Below are positions 1-10,429 of a stretch of DNA of 64,000 bases, one piece after another. Every line of letters begins with the position of its first letter. Within the stretch, counting starts at the first letter, position 1. The translations under genes and the position numbers were made by a program. The stretch comes from Salibaculum griseiflavum (lineage in GTDB: Bacteria > Pseudomonadota > Alphaproteobacteria > Rhodobacterales > Rhodobacteraceae): NCBI RefSeq assembly GCF_003129565.1, contig NZ_QETF01000020.1:1-64000 (forward strand). The letters are read 5' to 3'. The notes under the pieces were generated by a model. It was not told the DNA's origin. It worked only from the letters and a program-made list of their open reading frames with translations, and searched no databases.

Positions 1-72
1 CCAATCCTAAAGCAGGCCCTTATCGACCACCGCCAAAAGGACCAGCTTGACCAGATCAAGGACGCCGCATAA
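1..72 (+). CDS. C-terminal tail of an unidentified gene (partial)
   Basis: An open frame runs in from the left edge and stops at TAA 70-72. It gives a 23-residue charged tail (PILKQALIDHRQ, then KDQLDQIKDAA). No family can be recognised from so little. It ends about 40 bp before the point where the giant surface-protein gene is cut short. That spacing would fit the last codons of a transposase next to an insertion-sequence end. The coding call rests only on the open frame and plausible composition. Confidence 0.35.
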   Translation, partial: PILKQALIDHRQKDQLDQIKDAA

Positions 73-110
73 CCTCGCATCAAGCTGCGCCACTCAGGCA
101 AGTTTCAACA

Positions 111-3100
111 TCAAGCGGGACATTCCCGCACGGCATAGCCGCCGACGGTCACACCAAGGCGGTCTTGGTCGCCCTCAAATGATCCGTCGAGTGTGGAATG
201 TGCCAGTTCTCCGCCCACGAAGTAGCCCAGCATCGTCTGCTCGGAGACCAGATGTTCCCAAGCAACACGTCCGGTCAATGTGGCCGTCGTGCTATCGGTG
301 TCGGCATCGTGCTGGATGTCGAAGTCCCCAAAGATCAAGCGGCGGTGGGTGCCCTCGTAGTTGCCCGTTTGCTCAAAGAAGGTCCCGCGGGTGCTGAGGC
401 TCCCGCCTTCCAACGCAAAACTTCCGTCCACGTCGAACGGCACATAGTTCCGCGTCACCACACCACTTGCATCAGCGTCTTGCCGTTGGCGCTGCGCATC
501 CACGAACCGTCCGCGTGCCTGAGCCACCATACGCTGGTTGGCCGACATCGTAGACTGCAAGTCGCGCATTGCCGAGTCCGCAACCACTTGGCGGATCTCT
601 TCGCGATGCGCCTCGAACTCAGACGCCGGCGAGCCCGCAAGGATCGCGTAGGTGTTCGAGGCCACGTTCTGGTTGCCAGCCTCATCTTGCGCCGCGGCTG
701 CCGGGACCTGAACCGTGACGGTCTTTCCCAGCTCAGGCGAGATGGTCAGCGTGTAAACCGCGCCGCTGCCCGTCAGCTTGGATGCCTGCGCATTGGTCAC
801 GTCGACATCGTCAAGCGCCAAGCCCGTCACATCCTCCGAGAAGGTCAGCGTGACCGTGAAGTCCTCAACCACAACATCCGTAGGCCCTTCGACCGTCACC
901 GTCGGCTTGGTCGTATCCGGGTTCAGCGGATCAGTGCCATTGGCCAGCTCCGTTGCGTCATCGACCCCGTCGCCGTCACTATCCGTGACCAGCGGGTTGG
1001 TGCCCGCCGCACGCTCCTCGGCATCCGGTACACCGTCGCCGTCACTGTCGGGATCGTTTGGATCCGTCCCGGCCGCGGTCTCCGTGCCGTCTCCAACCCC
1101 GTCACCATCGCTGTCGGTATCCTCACGTGGGTTGAACGGGAAGGCGTCCGCATTGTCGCCCACGCCGTCGCCGTCGCTGTCCGTGGTCTCATTCGGGTCA
1201 TTCGGGAAAGCGTCTTCGGCATCCGGAACGCCATCGCCGTCCGTGTCGGTCTTACCCGGATCGGTGCCATTGGCGCGCTCTTCGCCGTCCGGCACACCAT
1301 CGCCGTCGCTGTCCACGCCGCCATCGCTGGCCCCGGCATCGTTGGGGTAGTCGTCATAGGCATCATCCACACCGTCGCCATCACTGTCGCGCGCGGTGGG
1401 ATCCGTCCCGGCAGCCACCTCGGCCCCGTCCGAGATCCCGTCATTGTCGCTGTCGGGATCGTTGGGATCCGTGCCAAGCTCCTGCTCGCGCTTGTCGCTC
1501 AGACCATCGCCGTCCGTATCCGCGCTCGCCGGGTCCGTGCCGTTGGCACGCTCGGCATTGTCGCCCACGCCGTCGCCGTCCGTATCCGCGTCCTCATTGG
1601 CATCGTTCGGGAAGGCGTCCTCGCCGTCCGGAACCCCGTCCCCATCGCTGTCGCCAGAGGTCGGATCGGAGCCCGCGTCCTTCTCATCACCGTCAGAGAC
1701 GCCGTCGCCGTCACTGTCGGGATCGTTCGGATCGGTCCCGTCAGCAACTTCCTGGTTGTCGCCAACCCCATCTCCGTCACTGTCCGTGTCCTCAGACGGG
1801 TCCCGCGGGAAAGCGTCTTGGCCGTCCGGCGTGCCATCCCCGTCGCTGTCGGGGTTGCCCGGGTCGGTACCTGCATCAACCTCGGTGCCGTCCGGGATAC
1901 CGTCGCCGTCGCTGTCGGGATTGCCCGGATCCGTGCCAGCCGCGCGTTCCTCGGCATCCGTCAGCCCGTCGCCATCACTGTCAGGGTCGTCCGTCTTGGT
2001 GCCCACAAAGCCCTCTTCACGGTCGCCAATCCCGTCACCATCGGTGTCGGTGTCCTCCGACGGGTCGCGCGGGAAGGCGTCTTCGCCGTCCGGCGTGCCG
2101 TCGCCGTCGCTGTCGGGGTTCTTTGGATCCGTGCCCGCATCGCGCTCGTCGCCATCAGAGACGCCATCGCCGTCACTGTCGGGGTCGTTGGGATCCGTGC
2201 CATCGGCAATCTCATCGGCGTCGCTCACCCCGTCGCCGTCGCTGTCCGTGCCGCCCGAGGGGTCGTTCGGCAGGTCATCCTCGCCGTCCGGCACACCGTC
2301 GCCGTCACTGTCGCCCTTGGTGGGATCGGAGCCCTCCTCGACCTCCCGGCCATCCGGGATGCCGTCGCCGTCGCTGTCAGGATCGTTCGGATCCGTCCCG
2401 CGCTCCTTCTCTTCCTTGTCGCTCAGACCGTCGCCGTCCGAGTCCCCGCTCGTCGGGCTGGTCCCGTCCTCCGCTTCCTGGTTGTCGCCAACCCCGTCGC
2501 CGTCCGTATCCTTGTCCTCGTTCGGATCATTCGGGAAGGCGTCCTCGGCATCCGGCGTGCCGTCCCCGTCCGTGTCCCGCCGCGCGGCCACCGTAAAGGA
2601 CGTCGCCGCGATGTTGTCGTTCGGCACGGAGTTGCCTTGGTCGTCCGTGGCCTCGTCCTGCACCTTGCCCGCCGCAAGATCCAGCGTCACAACCCCATCG
2701 GCCACAGGTGTGACCTCAAAGGTCCAGACCTTCTTCGGCGTCTGCTCCTGCAGGTTCCCAAGTGCCGCGTTGCGCGAGCTGACCCGTACATCCGACAGAT
2801 CAAAGCCCGTCACGGGCTCGTTGAACGACAGCGTGGCCGTGAACGGCCCCACCTCCGGCTCACCCGGCGTCGTCGGCGTGTAGCTGAAGCTCGGCACCGG
2901 CGCGTCCTCGTCCACGTCCAGCACCGTCACGCTGACCATCTGCGCGCTGATGTTGCCCGTCACGTTGCCCGCGCCGTCGATGTCCCGCGCGAAGACCTCG
3001 ACCTGCCAGACGCCGTCGCCATCGCTGTCCTGCGGGCTCTCGTAATCCGGCGCCTTGGCGCTCTTGAAGGTCAGCTGCCCCGAGGCCGGGTCGATCGCGA

Positions 3101-6100
3101 AGTCGCCCTGGTCCGTCCCGCTGCCCGAAGACCCGCCAAGGTCGGTAAGCGACCAGCGCACCGTCTCGTCGGCCGTAAAGCGCGCCACGCCCAGCGTGTT
3201 CTCAGAAAGCGTCGCGTTCGCCGTCGCCCCCGTCGTCGTGCCATTGCCCGCCGCATCCGGGCCCGTGATCACCGGCGCGGTGTTGTCCAGCACGTAGCCC
3301 GCCTCATTGGGCGACGGCACCGAGGCCGTCTTCCAAGGGTTGCCCTCAAGATCCACAATATCGTTGCCCGAGGCAAAGCCCAGCGTGACCGGTCCGTCGA
3401 GACCCGCCAGATCGCCCCCGCTCGCTGTGATCCGCCACGTGTTCCCGCTCGTGTTGTTGGCCGAGGTGATCGCAGCACTCGTTCCCGCCAGCGTGAAGTC
3501 CGCCGTCGCACCACCAACATTCTGCACAGGCTCCGAGAAGGTCACGTCCCAGACCAGCGTATCGGCCGCCGTCTTCATGTATGACGGGGCGACACGGGTC
3601 ACGCTGATCGCCGCCGGGCGCACCGCCTCGACCTGCACGCCCGCAAGCCTGCCGATCGAGAGCGCCGTCTCGAGGTCGTTGCCCACCACGTCCTGAACGC
3701 TCGCCCCGTTGAGGTCGATCGCGTCTGCCACCTCGATCCCGTCAGGGTCCAGATCATTGCCCTGCACGGTATAGGTGAAGACCAGCGTCTGGCCGCTGCT
3801 CTCGCCGGGCTGATAGTCGGCATACGCCGTCCCGCTCTGCATGGTGAAGGGAATGCGCGGCGTGCCGCCTGCAACCGTCACCGCCTCCGACATCGACAGC
3901 TGGAAGCGCATCACCCGCGAGGCCGCCGAGAGGCTGTAGGTCTGGTCGCTCGGCACGCTCGTCTGCGTCACGGAAGGCGGCGCGTTGTCCACCAGATACT
4001 CCGGCTCGTCCGTGCCCCCCACCGTGGGCGCCGGCGCCAGCGCGTTGCCGGCCGTATCCGTGATGTTGTGGCCCGAGAAGAAGGACAGCGTGATCCTGTC
4101 CTCCAGATCGGCCAGATCGCCCCCCGAGGCCGTCACACGGTAGGTGTTGCTACCTTGATCCGTGACGCTCAGCACAGCGCTCGTGTTCGCCACACGGAAG
4201 TCCGCCGCGTCCACATTGGTCATCGCCTCGTCGAAGGTCACGTCCCAGCTCAGGCTGTCGGCATTGGTCGGGCTGGCGTCCACCCGCGTCAGCGACGCCA
4301 CCCCCGGCACCGTCTCATCAACCGTGATCGCGCCTGAGATCGACGCCACACTGCTCTGGTTGCCCGCCACGTCCGTCTGGCGCGCCTGCACGTCATCGGC
4401 GGCGTAGCTCCCCGCGCTCAGCGTGAAGCTCGTCCCGCTGCCCGCGCTCCAGGTGCCGCCCCCGTCGATGCTGTACTCCCAGCTCGCCACGTCCCCGGCC
4501 AGTGTCACCGACACCGTCCCGTCCCGCGTGATCAGGTCGCTGTCGCTCGCGCCCGCGTCATCGGCCAGCGCAATCCCCGGCGCCGCCACGCTCGTGTCGA
4601 TCTCCACGGACAAGGCCGACGAGGCCGCCGACACGTTCCCCGCCGCGTCCGTCTGCTTGGCCGTGATGGCGTAGGTGCCGTCCGAGAGCGCGTCTCCGTT
4701 CGCAACCGTGAGGCTCCAAGCGCCCGACCCGTTCGCACTCACCGTCCCCAGCGACGTCGCCCCGGCAAAGACCTCCACCGTCGCAGCCGCCTCCGACGTG
4801 CCCGTAAACTCCGGCGTCGTGTCGCTCGTGATGTCGTCGGCATCCGACACACCGCTGTCAGAGCCCGCCGCAAGATCCGGCTGAGACGGCGCGGACGGCA
4901 CGGCCGTGTCCACGTTCTGCGCAGGCGAGCCCCCCGCCCCGGAATGCCCCAGAAGCGCCGGCTGACCTGTGCTGTCCCCCGTGATCGTCGCCCCGTTCAG
5001 CGCCAGCGTGTTCGCAACCACCGCGACGCCGTCCGCGTCCGTATCGCTGGGTTGCACCTCATACGCAAAGCTCAGCGTGTCTCCGCTCGCAGACGACAGC
5101 GCCACCGTCTGCACGCTCCCGCCAACATCCAAGTCAACCGACGGCGTCCCGCCGCTCTCGTCAACCGTCACAGGTTCCGTGAACGTCAGCTCAAAACCAA
5201 TGACGTCGCCCGCCTTGTAGGGGCCCGTCGAGGTGAAGGCCGGCGTGCCGAGAGACGGGGCGTTCACCGTGGTAAACTGATAGTTCGACGCCGACACCGC
5301 AGGCGACCCGTTGCCAGCGTCATCGACGAACGCCCCCGCCGGGATCGCAACCGAGTAGGTCGTGGTGATGTCGAAGTTGCTCGCCGGGTCGATCTCGACC
5401 ACCGTCGAGTCTCCGCTGCCGGTGATCGTCACTTGGCCAGACGTCACGTCAATCGTGTCGAAGGTCGAGCTGCCTCCTGTATCGGTGATGACAATATCAC
5501 CAGAACCCGCGGAAACGCTCTCGTCGAACGACAGCGTAATCACGTCGCCCGGCACCACGTCGTTGTCGCCATTCGCCGGGTCCGTCTTCGATGTAGGATC
5601 GATCAGGGGCGCAATACCGTCCACGGCGAGGCTATACGTATTATCGCCCGCCGCCACGCCGCTCAGGTCAACATTGCCAGACCCGTCGACATTGTCGATT
5701 GAACCATGGCTGGAAACGTCCAGCGCATTGCCCGCCGCGTCCTCGATCGTCCCGCCATTGAGCTCAAGGGCGGTGATGTCGATCGACCCGCCGTCGTTGT
5801 CCTCAGACCCCACCGTATACGTGAAGGTCACTGTGTCACCGCTCTCGCTCGCGTAATCCGCATAGGCCGTCGTCCCGCCAACGTCCAAAGCAAGACGCGG
5901 CGTGCCGTTCGTCGTGTTCACGGCCCCAATCGTCTCGTTGAACTGGACCGCAAAAGAAACACTGTCGCCGTTCTTCAAACCACCCGATGGAACCGTGGCA
6001 GGCGACGTCGCACCCTGAGAAATCGACGTGACAACAGGTGGGGTCGTGTCGGGGACCGTGAAGGCATCCACAAGCGTCAGGGCCGGAGTCTCGACATTCG

Positions 6101-7052
6101 AGCTGCCCTCCAGAGCGCGGTCTTTTACCTCAACGGTATAAGTCTCCCCCTCCACGAGATTGGCCGCAGGAATTACAACCGAAAGCTTGGACCCACTCAG
6201 GTCGCCAGCACTGATGGACGTCTCGTAGCTGTTGCCGCTTCCATCCGTGATTTTAAAGGCATCCGCATCGCCCGCAGCCGCGCCAAGGGACAGTGTCCGG
6301 TCGTAGGCCAGCTCAAAAGTTAAGTCTGAGGCCGATGAAATAAAACTGGAGGAAATCGAAGAACCGTTTTGCTCAAGCCCGCTGAAGTTAAATGTTGGGC
6401 TAAAGTTTACGTCAAGTTGCGGGCTACTAGCATTTTCGAAATAGAATGAATTGGTGACCATTGAAAGTCGAGCGGCAAACAAGCCGACGCCCCCATCTGC
6501 TGAGGTATCAATTTCAAAACGGGTGGGGATATTATTTTCCATGAAATAACCAAAGTATCGTGCATTAAAACGGAGGAATTCGCGCTCATCATTCTGAGTT
6601 ACGTTTACTGATGTGGCATCCCCAAAAACATCGCTATTTTCATGAAGAAAATGATCGTCGCCTGGCGTCTCGTTAATAACTCCATTGAGTTCACCAACCT
6701 GACCTTCCATTACTGCTAAATTGGGGCCAACTCTTCGATAATTGTAACCGATCATTACCTGCGGACCACCAGCGTCGGCGTTGTCAGGGAAAGTACCAGC
6801 TTGCACATACCTGCACTCAAAGCTTCCAGAGGAATCAGTAAAACGAATGTATATTCCGCGAAAGACAAAGCTTCCGTTTGTAAAGCCAGCTCTCGACTCA
6901 ATTGTTTGAGATGAGCAAGTTTTATCCTGTTTGCCTACCGCAATCGTAGGGTAAGACAAAGCAACTACGGTAATAATGAAATACGCATTGTATTGAACAA
7001 GAGTTATAAGTGGTTTGACCACAACCCCTATTTTCCGCAGCCACTTGGTCAT
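111..7052 (-). CDS. Giant Ig-like / thrombospondin type-3 repeat surface protein with truncated C-terminal beta-barrel
   Basis: 2313 residues, probably an exported calcium-binding adhesin or autotransporter-like protein. A hydrophobic stretch at about residues 14-38 can act as a signal sequence. Residues ~40-240 are a non-repetitive domain with Cys pairs that I do not recognise. Then come many bacterial Ig-like modules (openings such as [11 protein letters not shown]), a cadherin-like stretch near 1300-1400, and about 25 type-3 thrombospondin repeats ([12 protein letters not shown] kind) at ~1490-2050. Another Ig-like module follows, then a helical segment at ~2145-2195. The end, ~2195-2313, looks like the first strands of an autotransporter barrel ([25 protein letters not shown]) but is only about a third of the usual size. 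Its last residues, RECPA, come from a small palindrome. An SD-like AAAGAGG precedes the ATG. The first ~250 codons are visibly richer in A/T than the rest. Function is inferred from domain types only. Confidence 0.85.
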   Translation of the reverse strand: MTKWLRKIGVVVKPLITLVQYNAYFIITVVALSYPTIAVGKQDKTCSSQTIESRAGFTNGSFVFRGIYIRFTDSSGSFECRYVQAGTFPDNADAGGPQVMIGYNYRRVGPNLAVMEGQVGELNGVINETPGDDHFLHENSDVFGDATSVNVTQNDEREFLRFNARYFGYFMENNIPTRFEIDTSADGGVGLFAARLSMVTNSFYFENASSPQLDVNFSPTFNFSGLEQNGSSISSSFISSASDLTFELAYDRTLSLGAAAGDADAFKITDGSGNSYETSISAGDLSGSKLSVVIPAANLVEGETYTVEVKDRALEGSSNVETPALTLVDAFTVPDTTPPVVTSISQGATSPATVPSGGLKNGDSVSFAVQFNETIGAVNTTNGTPRLALDVGGTTAYADYASESGDTVTFTYTVGSEDNDGGSIDITALELNGGTIEDAAGNALDVSSHGSIDNVDGSGNVDLSGVAAGDNTYSLAVDGIAPLIDPTSKTDPANGDNDVVPGDVITLSFDESVSAGSGDIVITDTGGSSTFDTIDVTSGQVTITGSGDSTVVEIDPASNFDITTTYSVAIPAGAFVDDAGNGSPAVSASNYQFTTVNAPSLGTPAFTSTGPYKAGDVIGFELTFTEPVTVDESGGTPSVDLDVGGSVQTVALSSASGDTLSFAYEVQPSDTDADGVAVVANTLALNGATITGDSTGQPALLGHSGAGGSPAQNVDTAVPSAPSQPDLAAGSDSGVSDADDITSDTTPEFTGTSEAAATVEVFAGATSLGTVSANGSGAWSLTVANGDALSDGTYAITAKQTDAAGNVSAASSALSVEIDTSVAAPGIALADDAGASDSDLITRDGTVSVTLAGDVASWEYSIDGGGTWSAGSGTSFTLSAGSYAADDVQARQTDVAGNQSSVASISGAITVDETVPGVASLTRVDASPTNADSLSWDVTFDEAMTNVDAADFRVANTSAVLSVTDQGSNTYRVTASGGDLADLEDRITLSFFSGHNITDTAGNALAPAPTVGGTDEPEYLVDNAPPSVTQTSVPSDQTYSLSAASRVMRFQLSMSEAVTVAGGTPRIPFTMQSGTAYADYQPGESSGQTLVFTYTVQGNDLDPDGIEVADAIDLNGASVQDVVGNDLETALSIGRLAGVQVEAVRPAAISVTRVAPSYMKTAADTLVWDVTFSEPVQNVGGATADFTLAGTSAAITSANNTSGNTWRITASGGDLAGLDGPVTLGFASGNDIVDLEGNPWKTASVPSPNEAGYVLDNTAPVITGPDAAGNGTTTGATANATLSENTLGVARFTADETVRWSLTDLGGSSGSGTDQGDFAIDPASGQLTFKSAKAPDYESPQDSDGDGVWQVEVFARDIDGAGNVTGNISAQMVSVTVLDVDEDAPVPSFSYTPTTPGEPEVGPFTATLSFNEPVTGFDLSDVRVSSRNAALGNLQEQTPKKVWTFEVTPVADGVVTLDLAAGKVQDEATDDQGNSVPNDNIAATSFTVAARRDTDGDGTPDAEDAFPNDPNEDKDTDGDGVGDNQEAEDGTSPTSGDSDGDGLSDKEEKERGTDPNDPDSDGDGIPDGREVEEGSDPTKGDSDGDGVPDGEDDLPNDPSGGTDSDGDGVSDADEIADGTDPNDPDSDGDGVSDGDERDAGTDPKNPDSDGDGTPDGEDAFPRDPSEDTDTDGDGIGDREEGFVGTKTDDPDSDGDGLTDAEERAAGTDPGNPDSDGDGIPDGTEVDAGTDPGNPDSDGDGTPDGQDAFPRDPSEDTDSDGDGVGDNQEVADGTDPNDPDSDGDGVSDGDEKDAGSDPTSGDSDGDGVPDGEDAFPNDANEDADTDGDGVGDNAERANGTDPASADTDGDGLSDKREQELGTDPNDPDSDNDGISDGAEVAAGTDPTARDSDGDGVDDAYDDYPNDAGASDGGVDSDGDGVPDGEERANGTDPGKTDTDGDGVPDAEDAFPNDPNETTDSDGDGVGDNADAFPFNPREDTDSDGDGVGDGTETAAGTDPNDPDSDGDGVPDAEERAAGTNPLVTDSDGDGVDDATELANGTDPLNPDTTKPTVTVEGPTDVVVEDFTVTLTFSEDVTGLALDDVDVTNAQASKLTGSGAVYTLTISPELGKTVTVQVPAAAAQDEAGNQNVASNTYAILAGSPASEFEAHREEIRQVVADSAMRDLQSTMSANQRMVAQARGRFVDAQRQRQDADASGVVTRNYVPFDVDGSFALEGGSLSTRGTFFEQTGNYEGTHRRLIFGDFDIQHDADTDSTTATLTGRVAWEHLVSEQTMLGYFVGGELAHSTLDGSFEGDQDRLGVTVGGYAVRECPA

Positions 7053-7516
7053 CCCGGCCCTCTTTCTGGCGCGCGTTTTCTCTTGCTGGGCTGTGTGCCA
7101 AGGGTCGCGGGTGGGGACTAGATGGTCTTTTTGGACATGGTCATAGTGAACATGACCTTACAACCTCACCCGCTAGCGGCGAGAAAGCGCCCGATCATGA
7201 GAGCGTGCGGGTCAGTCACTGACAGCTGGAAGGCGCCCTGTAAGACGTCGTGCGCTGACCGGAATTGGCGGTTCAGCTGCGCCACCTATAGTAATAAAAA
7301 CTGTATCCGAAAATTTGGTCGCGCGGTCATACAAGGTATTTTCACCGCCGGTTGGGGGTGTCCGGGGGGTGGCACGGTCGGGTGGCCACAGCCTGCGACC
7401 AGTTCATTCAGCTCAGCCGTTTTCCACGCTTGGCTGGCCGCTTGGCCAAGGGCCTTTGGTTTGGCTGGCCTGTGGTCCACTCAGCCTAATGTCTCTTGGA
7501 TACAACCCCCGTGGCG
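7053..7516. other. Gene-free stretch upstream of the giant surface-protein gene
   Basis: About 460 bases in which I support no gene; the open frames here have poor composition and no recognisable motif. It must hold the promoter of the leftward giant gene. An inverted repeat GGTCAT-N7-ATGACC at 7139-7157 is a possible operator, about 90 bp upstream of that gene's ATG. I see no clear -35/-10 pair. Confidence 0.5.
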
Positions 7517-7969
7517 TCAGTCGCCCCCGTGGCCACCACCGGGGTCTTTGCCGGCGTCCCGGTCAAGCGCCGCACGTAATGCGCTCGGGTGCGTTTTGAA
7601 GCGCCCCCGTGGTGGCTTGAGCTTTCCCTGCAGATACCACCGGCCTGCCGCCGGACAGCTCGGGTTGCGCTGAATGCCTTCGTGATGAACGCAGCGATCC
7701 GATCCGCGCACGACCGGCAAGCGGCAGCGCGTTCCGTCGTGTTTTTCAGCCGTGCACCTAGGAGCGTTTTGATACCCCTCCCACAGCTGTTCGCGTGAGG
7801 CCCGCTCCGGGTAGTTGCCAAGCGCCGCCCGCTTGCGGCCTTTGGCACGCTGCTTGACGGTCAGCTGCGCCGCCTTGGCGGCCGCCTGGTGAAATGCCTC
7901 TCTGCTCAACGGTCTCGCGCGCAGGCGCTCCGGCTCCGGTCGGGGTGGTTGGTCAGCTCTCTGGGTCAT
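7517..7969 (-). CDS. Small Cys/His-rich protein, putative mobile-element-associated
   Basis: 150 residues from the ATG at 7969; a TTG 18 bp upstream is also in frame. The N-terminal half is Arg/Lys-rich. The centre carries a possible zinc site: RCTAEKHDGTRC, then RLPVVRGSDRCVHHEG (three Cys and His-His). This resembles the short GxxCxxPxxxGxxRCxxHGG-type proteins often seen beside integrases and phage genes in alphaproteobacteria, and its position beside a tRNA gene fits that. No enzymatic function can be assigned. The annotation is by motif resemblance only. Confidence 0.55.
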   Translation of the reverse strand: MTQRADQPPRPEPERLRARPLSREAFHQAAAKAAQLTVKQRAKGRKRAALGNYPERASREQLWEGYQNAPRCTAEKHDGTRCRLPVVRGSDRCVHHEGIQRNPSCPAAGRWYLQGKLKPPRGRFKTHPSALRAALDRDAGKDPGGGHGGD

Positions 7970-7975
7970 GCCCAG

Positions 7976-7981
7976 ATTATA
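7976..7981 (-). promoter_or_regulatory. Perfect TATAAT -10 hexamer six bases before an ATG
   Basis: On the minus strand TATAAT is followed by CTGGGC and then the ATG of the Cys/His-rich protein. If used, transcription would start at or next to the A of the ATG, giving a leaderless mRNA. I see no convincing -35 hexamer 16-18 bp upstream and no Shine-Dalgarno sequence before this ATG. Confidence 0.35.
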
Positions 7982-8128
7982 CCCCAACGATTCCCTTGGC
8001 GCGAGACCCGGGTGAGGGGCCCGGTGCTCCCAGCACCTGCAGATAGGCTCCCTAGCAAAGAATCCTGAGGGGCTATTAAGGGGCTAGATTTAACAACTGC
8101 CGCTAAGTCATTGTTTTTATTGATGTTG

Positions 8129-8218
8129 TGGCGGAGAGACAGGGATTCGAACCCTGGGTGGGCTTGCACCCACAACGGTTTTCGAGACCGCCCCGTTCGA
8201 CCACTCCGGCACCTCTCC
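8129..8218 (-). tRNA. tRNA-Ser(CGA)
   Basis: 90 nt including an encoded CCA (TGG on the plus strand at 8129-8131). The acceptor stem pairs GGAGAGG with TCTCTCC. The T-arm GGTTCGAATCC is canonical, the anticodon loop contains CGA (reads UCG codons), and the long variable arm (GTGGGTGCAAGCCCAC) is typical of serine tRNAs. The 3' end points left, toward the accessory region, as expected if a tRNA-targeting element integrated there. Confidence 0.95.
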
Positions 8219-8374
8219 GCGGGGGTCTGGACGCGGGAGATAATCGGGCTTGCCGGGGCTTGCAACCCTTTTCCTGACAATCCTGTCATCGACGGCCATC
8301 CGCCCGTCGCCGGCCCTTGGAATACCGCCCTTTCGAACCTATTCATTGAGGGGCAACCAGAAAGGATACCCGAC

Positions 8375-9205
8375 ATGCTGCGTTTTGCCGTTCCTGCCGC
8401 TTTCACGGTCCTGGCCGCCACGCCGGCGCTGGCCGAAGGCGACGCCGCCGCCGATGCGGGCGCCCTTTTCGAGATGATGAAACTGCCGCAGATCATCTCG
8501 GTCATGCAGCAAGAGGGCATCGCCTATGGCGAGACCCTCGGCGCAGACATGCTGGCTGGCAATACCGGCCCCGACTGGATGCGGATGGTCGAGCGGATCT
8601 ACGACGAGGAGCGCATGGTCGATCGCATCCGCACCGAATTCGTTCAGGGTCTGGAGGGCGCCGACATGGAGGCGCTGCACGGCTTCTACGGATCCGATCT
8701 GGGCCAGGAGGTTCTGTCCCTGGAACTGAGCGCGCGCGAGGCGTTTCTTGACGAAGCCATCGAGGATGCCGCCCGCGAAAATGCCGCTGTCGCCATGGCC
8801 GACGAGACCGAGCGATACCAGCTGGTCGCGCGCTTCGTCGAGGCCAATGACCTTATCGAGCGCAATGTCATGGGCGCGATGAATTCGAACTATGCTTTCT
8901 TTCGGGGCCTTGCCGAGGGCGGCGCTTTCGGCGGTGACCTGAGCGAAGACCAGATCCTGGCCGATGTCTGGGCACAGGAGCCGGAGATTCGCGGCAATAC
9001 GACGGAATGGGTCTTTGCCTTCTCGATGTTGGCCTATCAGCCGCTGGCCGATGATCAGCTGGAAAGCTATGTCACTTTCTCCGAGAGCGAGGCGGGGCAG
9101 GCGATCAACCGGGTCCTGTTCGACGCGTTCGATGCCGAGTTCGAGGACATCAGCCGCGCGCTTGGCCGTGCCGCCGCCCACGAGATGACGGCGCAGGATC
9201 TCTAG
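8375..9205 (+). CDS. DUF2059-type exported protein
   Basis: 276 residues, with a clear signal peptide at the N-terminus (MLRFAVPAAFTVLAATPALA, cleavage after ALA near residue 20). The rest is an acidic, largely helical protein with no Cys, resembling DUF2059-family periplasmic proteins of Rhodobacterales; the molecular role is unknown. The ATG at 8375 follows AGAAAGG; upstream in-frame starts would lie within or beyond the tRNA gene and are rejected. It converges with the next gene, and the two stop codons share a CTAG. Confidence 0.8.
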   Translation: MLRFAVPAAFTVLAATPALAEGDAAADAGALFEMMKLPQIISVMQQEGIAYGETLGADMLAGNTGPDWMRMVERIYDEERMVDRIRTEFVQGLEGADMEALHGFYGSDLGQEVLSLELSAREAFLDEAIEDAARENAAVAMADETERYQLVARFVEANDLIERNVMGAMNSNYAFFRGLAEGGAFGGDLSEDQILADVWAQEPEIRGNTTEWVFAFSMLAYQPLADDQLESYVTFSESEAGQAINRVLFDAFDAEFEDISRALGRAAAHEMTAQDL

Positions 9206-9549
9206 CCCGTGACCATGATCGCGACGACCAGCGCCTCGGGGCTTGCCTCGTAGAGGGGAAGGTCCGATTGAAGTTGCAGGATATGCGGGGCGCGTATTTG
9301 CTGCGGGGCCTCGGCAAGATCGAAGGCGCGGGTCAGGGTCGGGCCGCCCCCGGCGCGGATGTCGGCAAGCAAGTCCGGATGGTTGGTTTTGACGAAGAGT
9401 TCAACCTCGCCGCGCCTTTGGGTATAGTTGGCCTCCTGCATCGCGCTGGCCGCGCCGCGAACTGGCCAGAAAAGCGGGTTGCCCAGATGGTTGGCTTGCT
9501 GCGAACAGGCGGCCAGAAGAAGGACGGCGCAGACGGCAGGATGGCGCAT
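9202..9549 (-). CDS. Small putative lipoprotein
   Basis: 115 residues. The N-terminus MRHPAVCAVLLLAACSQQ is a lipoprotein signal with lipobox LAAC (Cys15). The mature part is about 100 residues with no family I can name. The motif EVELFVKTNHPDLLADIRAGGGPTL and a short hydrophobic end suggest a compact folded domain. It is probably attached to the outer membrane on the periplasmic side. It stands alone, convergent with the DUF2059 gene and divergent from rplU, about 190 bp from the rplU start. Confidence 0.7.
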   Translation of the reverse strand: MRHPAVCAVLLLAACSQQANHLGNPLFWPVRGAASAMQEANYTQRRGEVELFVKTNHPDLLADIRAGGGPTLTRAFDLAEAPQQIRAPHILQLQSDLPLYEASPEALVVAIMVTG

Positions 9550-9605
9550 GGATTTCGGCCCCTTGGGGGTTGACTTGGCAGCAGGATGCGCAGATAAGCT
9601 GCCAT

Positions 9606-9626
9606 CCCGGCAAGTCTCTTGTCGGG
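9606..9626. other. Hairpin in the rplU upstream region
   Basis: CCCGGCAAG-TCT-CTTGTCGGG forms a 9-bp stem with one G-T pair and a 3-nt loop. It lies between the divergent lipoprotein and rplU genes, about 110 bp before the rplU ATG. No T-run follows it on either strand, so it is not a standard terminator. It could be part of an rplU leader or an operator. Confidence 0.35.
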
Positions 9627-9736
9627 CTTAGGCAAAATCTCGCCCCAACGGGCGCGCTGTCCACGGGTTGCGGATGACCGCAGCGAACGCCCCGGTTCGG
9701 GGGACCCCAGAGACGCGATTGAAAAGGAAGAGACCC

Positions 9737-10408
9737 ATGTTTGCGGTTATGAAAACCGGCGGCAAGCAATACCGCGTCACCTCGGGTGACGTTCTGCGTG
9801 TCGAGAAGATCGCCGCCGAAGCTGGCGAAAAAGTTCAATTCAACGATGTTCTGATGGTGGGCGGCACCGTGGGCACGCCGCTCGTGGACGGTGCCGGTGT
9901 CCAGGCCGAAGTGATCGACCAGATCAAGGGCCCCAAGACCATCAAGTTCGTCAAGCGCCGTCGTAAGCACAGCTCCAAGCGGACCCGTGGCCACCGTCAG
10001 CAACTGACGCTGGTGCGTATCACCGACATCCTGGAAAAGGGTGCCGACAAGTCCGGCGTGAAGGCCGCTGTTGGTGGGGCCGGCTTTGCCGCTGCTGCTG
10101 CCGCCGCTGCGCCGAAGAAGGCCAAGAAGGCCGCTGCAAAGCCTGCCGCGAAGGCCGAGGCCAAGGCCGAACCGAAGAAAGCCGCGCCCAAGAAGGCCGC
10201 CGCCAATTCCGACGGCGACGATCTCAAGCAGCTGTCCGGTGTGGGCCCCGCGCTTGAGAAGAAGCTGCACGAGGCCGGCGTGACCACCTTCGCCCAGATC
10301 GCGGCGTGGACCGAGGCCGATATTGCTGCTATGGACGAGAAGCTGAGCGTCAAGGGCCGGATCGAGCGTGAAGGCTGGGTTGATCAGGCCAAAGAACTGG
10401 CCAAGTAA
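9737..10408 (+). CDS. rplU: Ribosomal protein bL21 with C-terminal helix-hairpin-helix extension
   Basis: 223 residues, against about 103 for ordinary bL21. Residues 1-103 are bL21 ([33 protein letters not shown]), which binds 23S rRNA in the large subunit. Residues ~115-160 are an Ala/Lys-rich linker ([22 protein letters not shown]). Residues ~165-223 are a helix-hairpin-helix module ([21 protein letters not shown]) of the kind that binds nucleic acid non-specifically. Such extended bL21 proteins are known from Rhodobacterales and relatives. The start at 9737 follows GGAAGAG and begins with the canonical bL21 N-terminus. rpmA follows after 21 bp, the usual rplU-rpmA operon. Confidence 0.97.
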   Translation: MFAVMKTGGKQYRVTSGDVLRVEKIAAEAGEKVQFNDVLMVGGTVGTPLVDGAGVQAEVIDQIKGPKTIKFVKRRRKHSSKRTRGHRQQLTLVRITDILEKGADKSGVKAAVGGAGFAAAAAAAAPKKAKKAAAKPAAKAEAKAEPKKAAPKKAAANSDGDDLKQLSGVGPALEKKLHEAGVTTFAQIAAWTEADIAAMDEKLSVKGRIEREGWVDQAKELAK

Positions 10409-10429
10409 GACGACGATAGGAGAGACACG

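Noticed and set aside
198-3584. A 1128-codon open frame on the plus strand opposite the giant gene
   Set aside because: It is the antisense shadow of the thrombospondin-repeat region; the repetitive Asp-Gly codons leave the opposite strand without stops. Its protein is low-complexity Val/Ala/Arg with no family match.
8111-8374. Upstream in-frame start for the DUF2059 protein
   Set aside because: The longer frame runs through the tRNA-Ser gene and lacks the signal peptide at its N-terminus.
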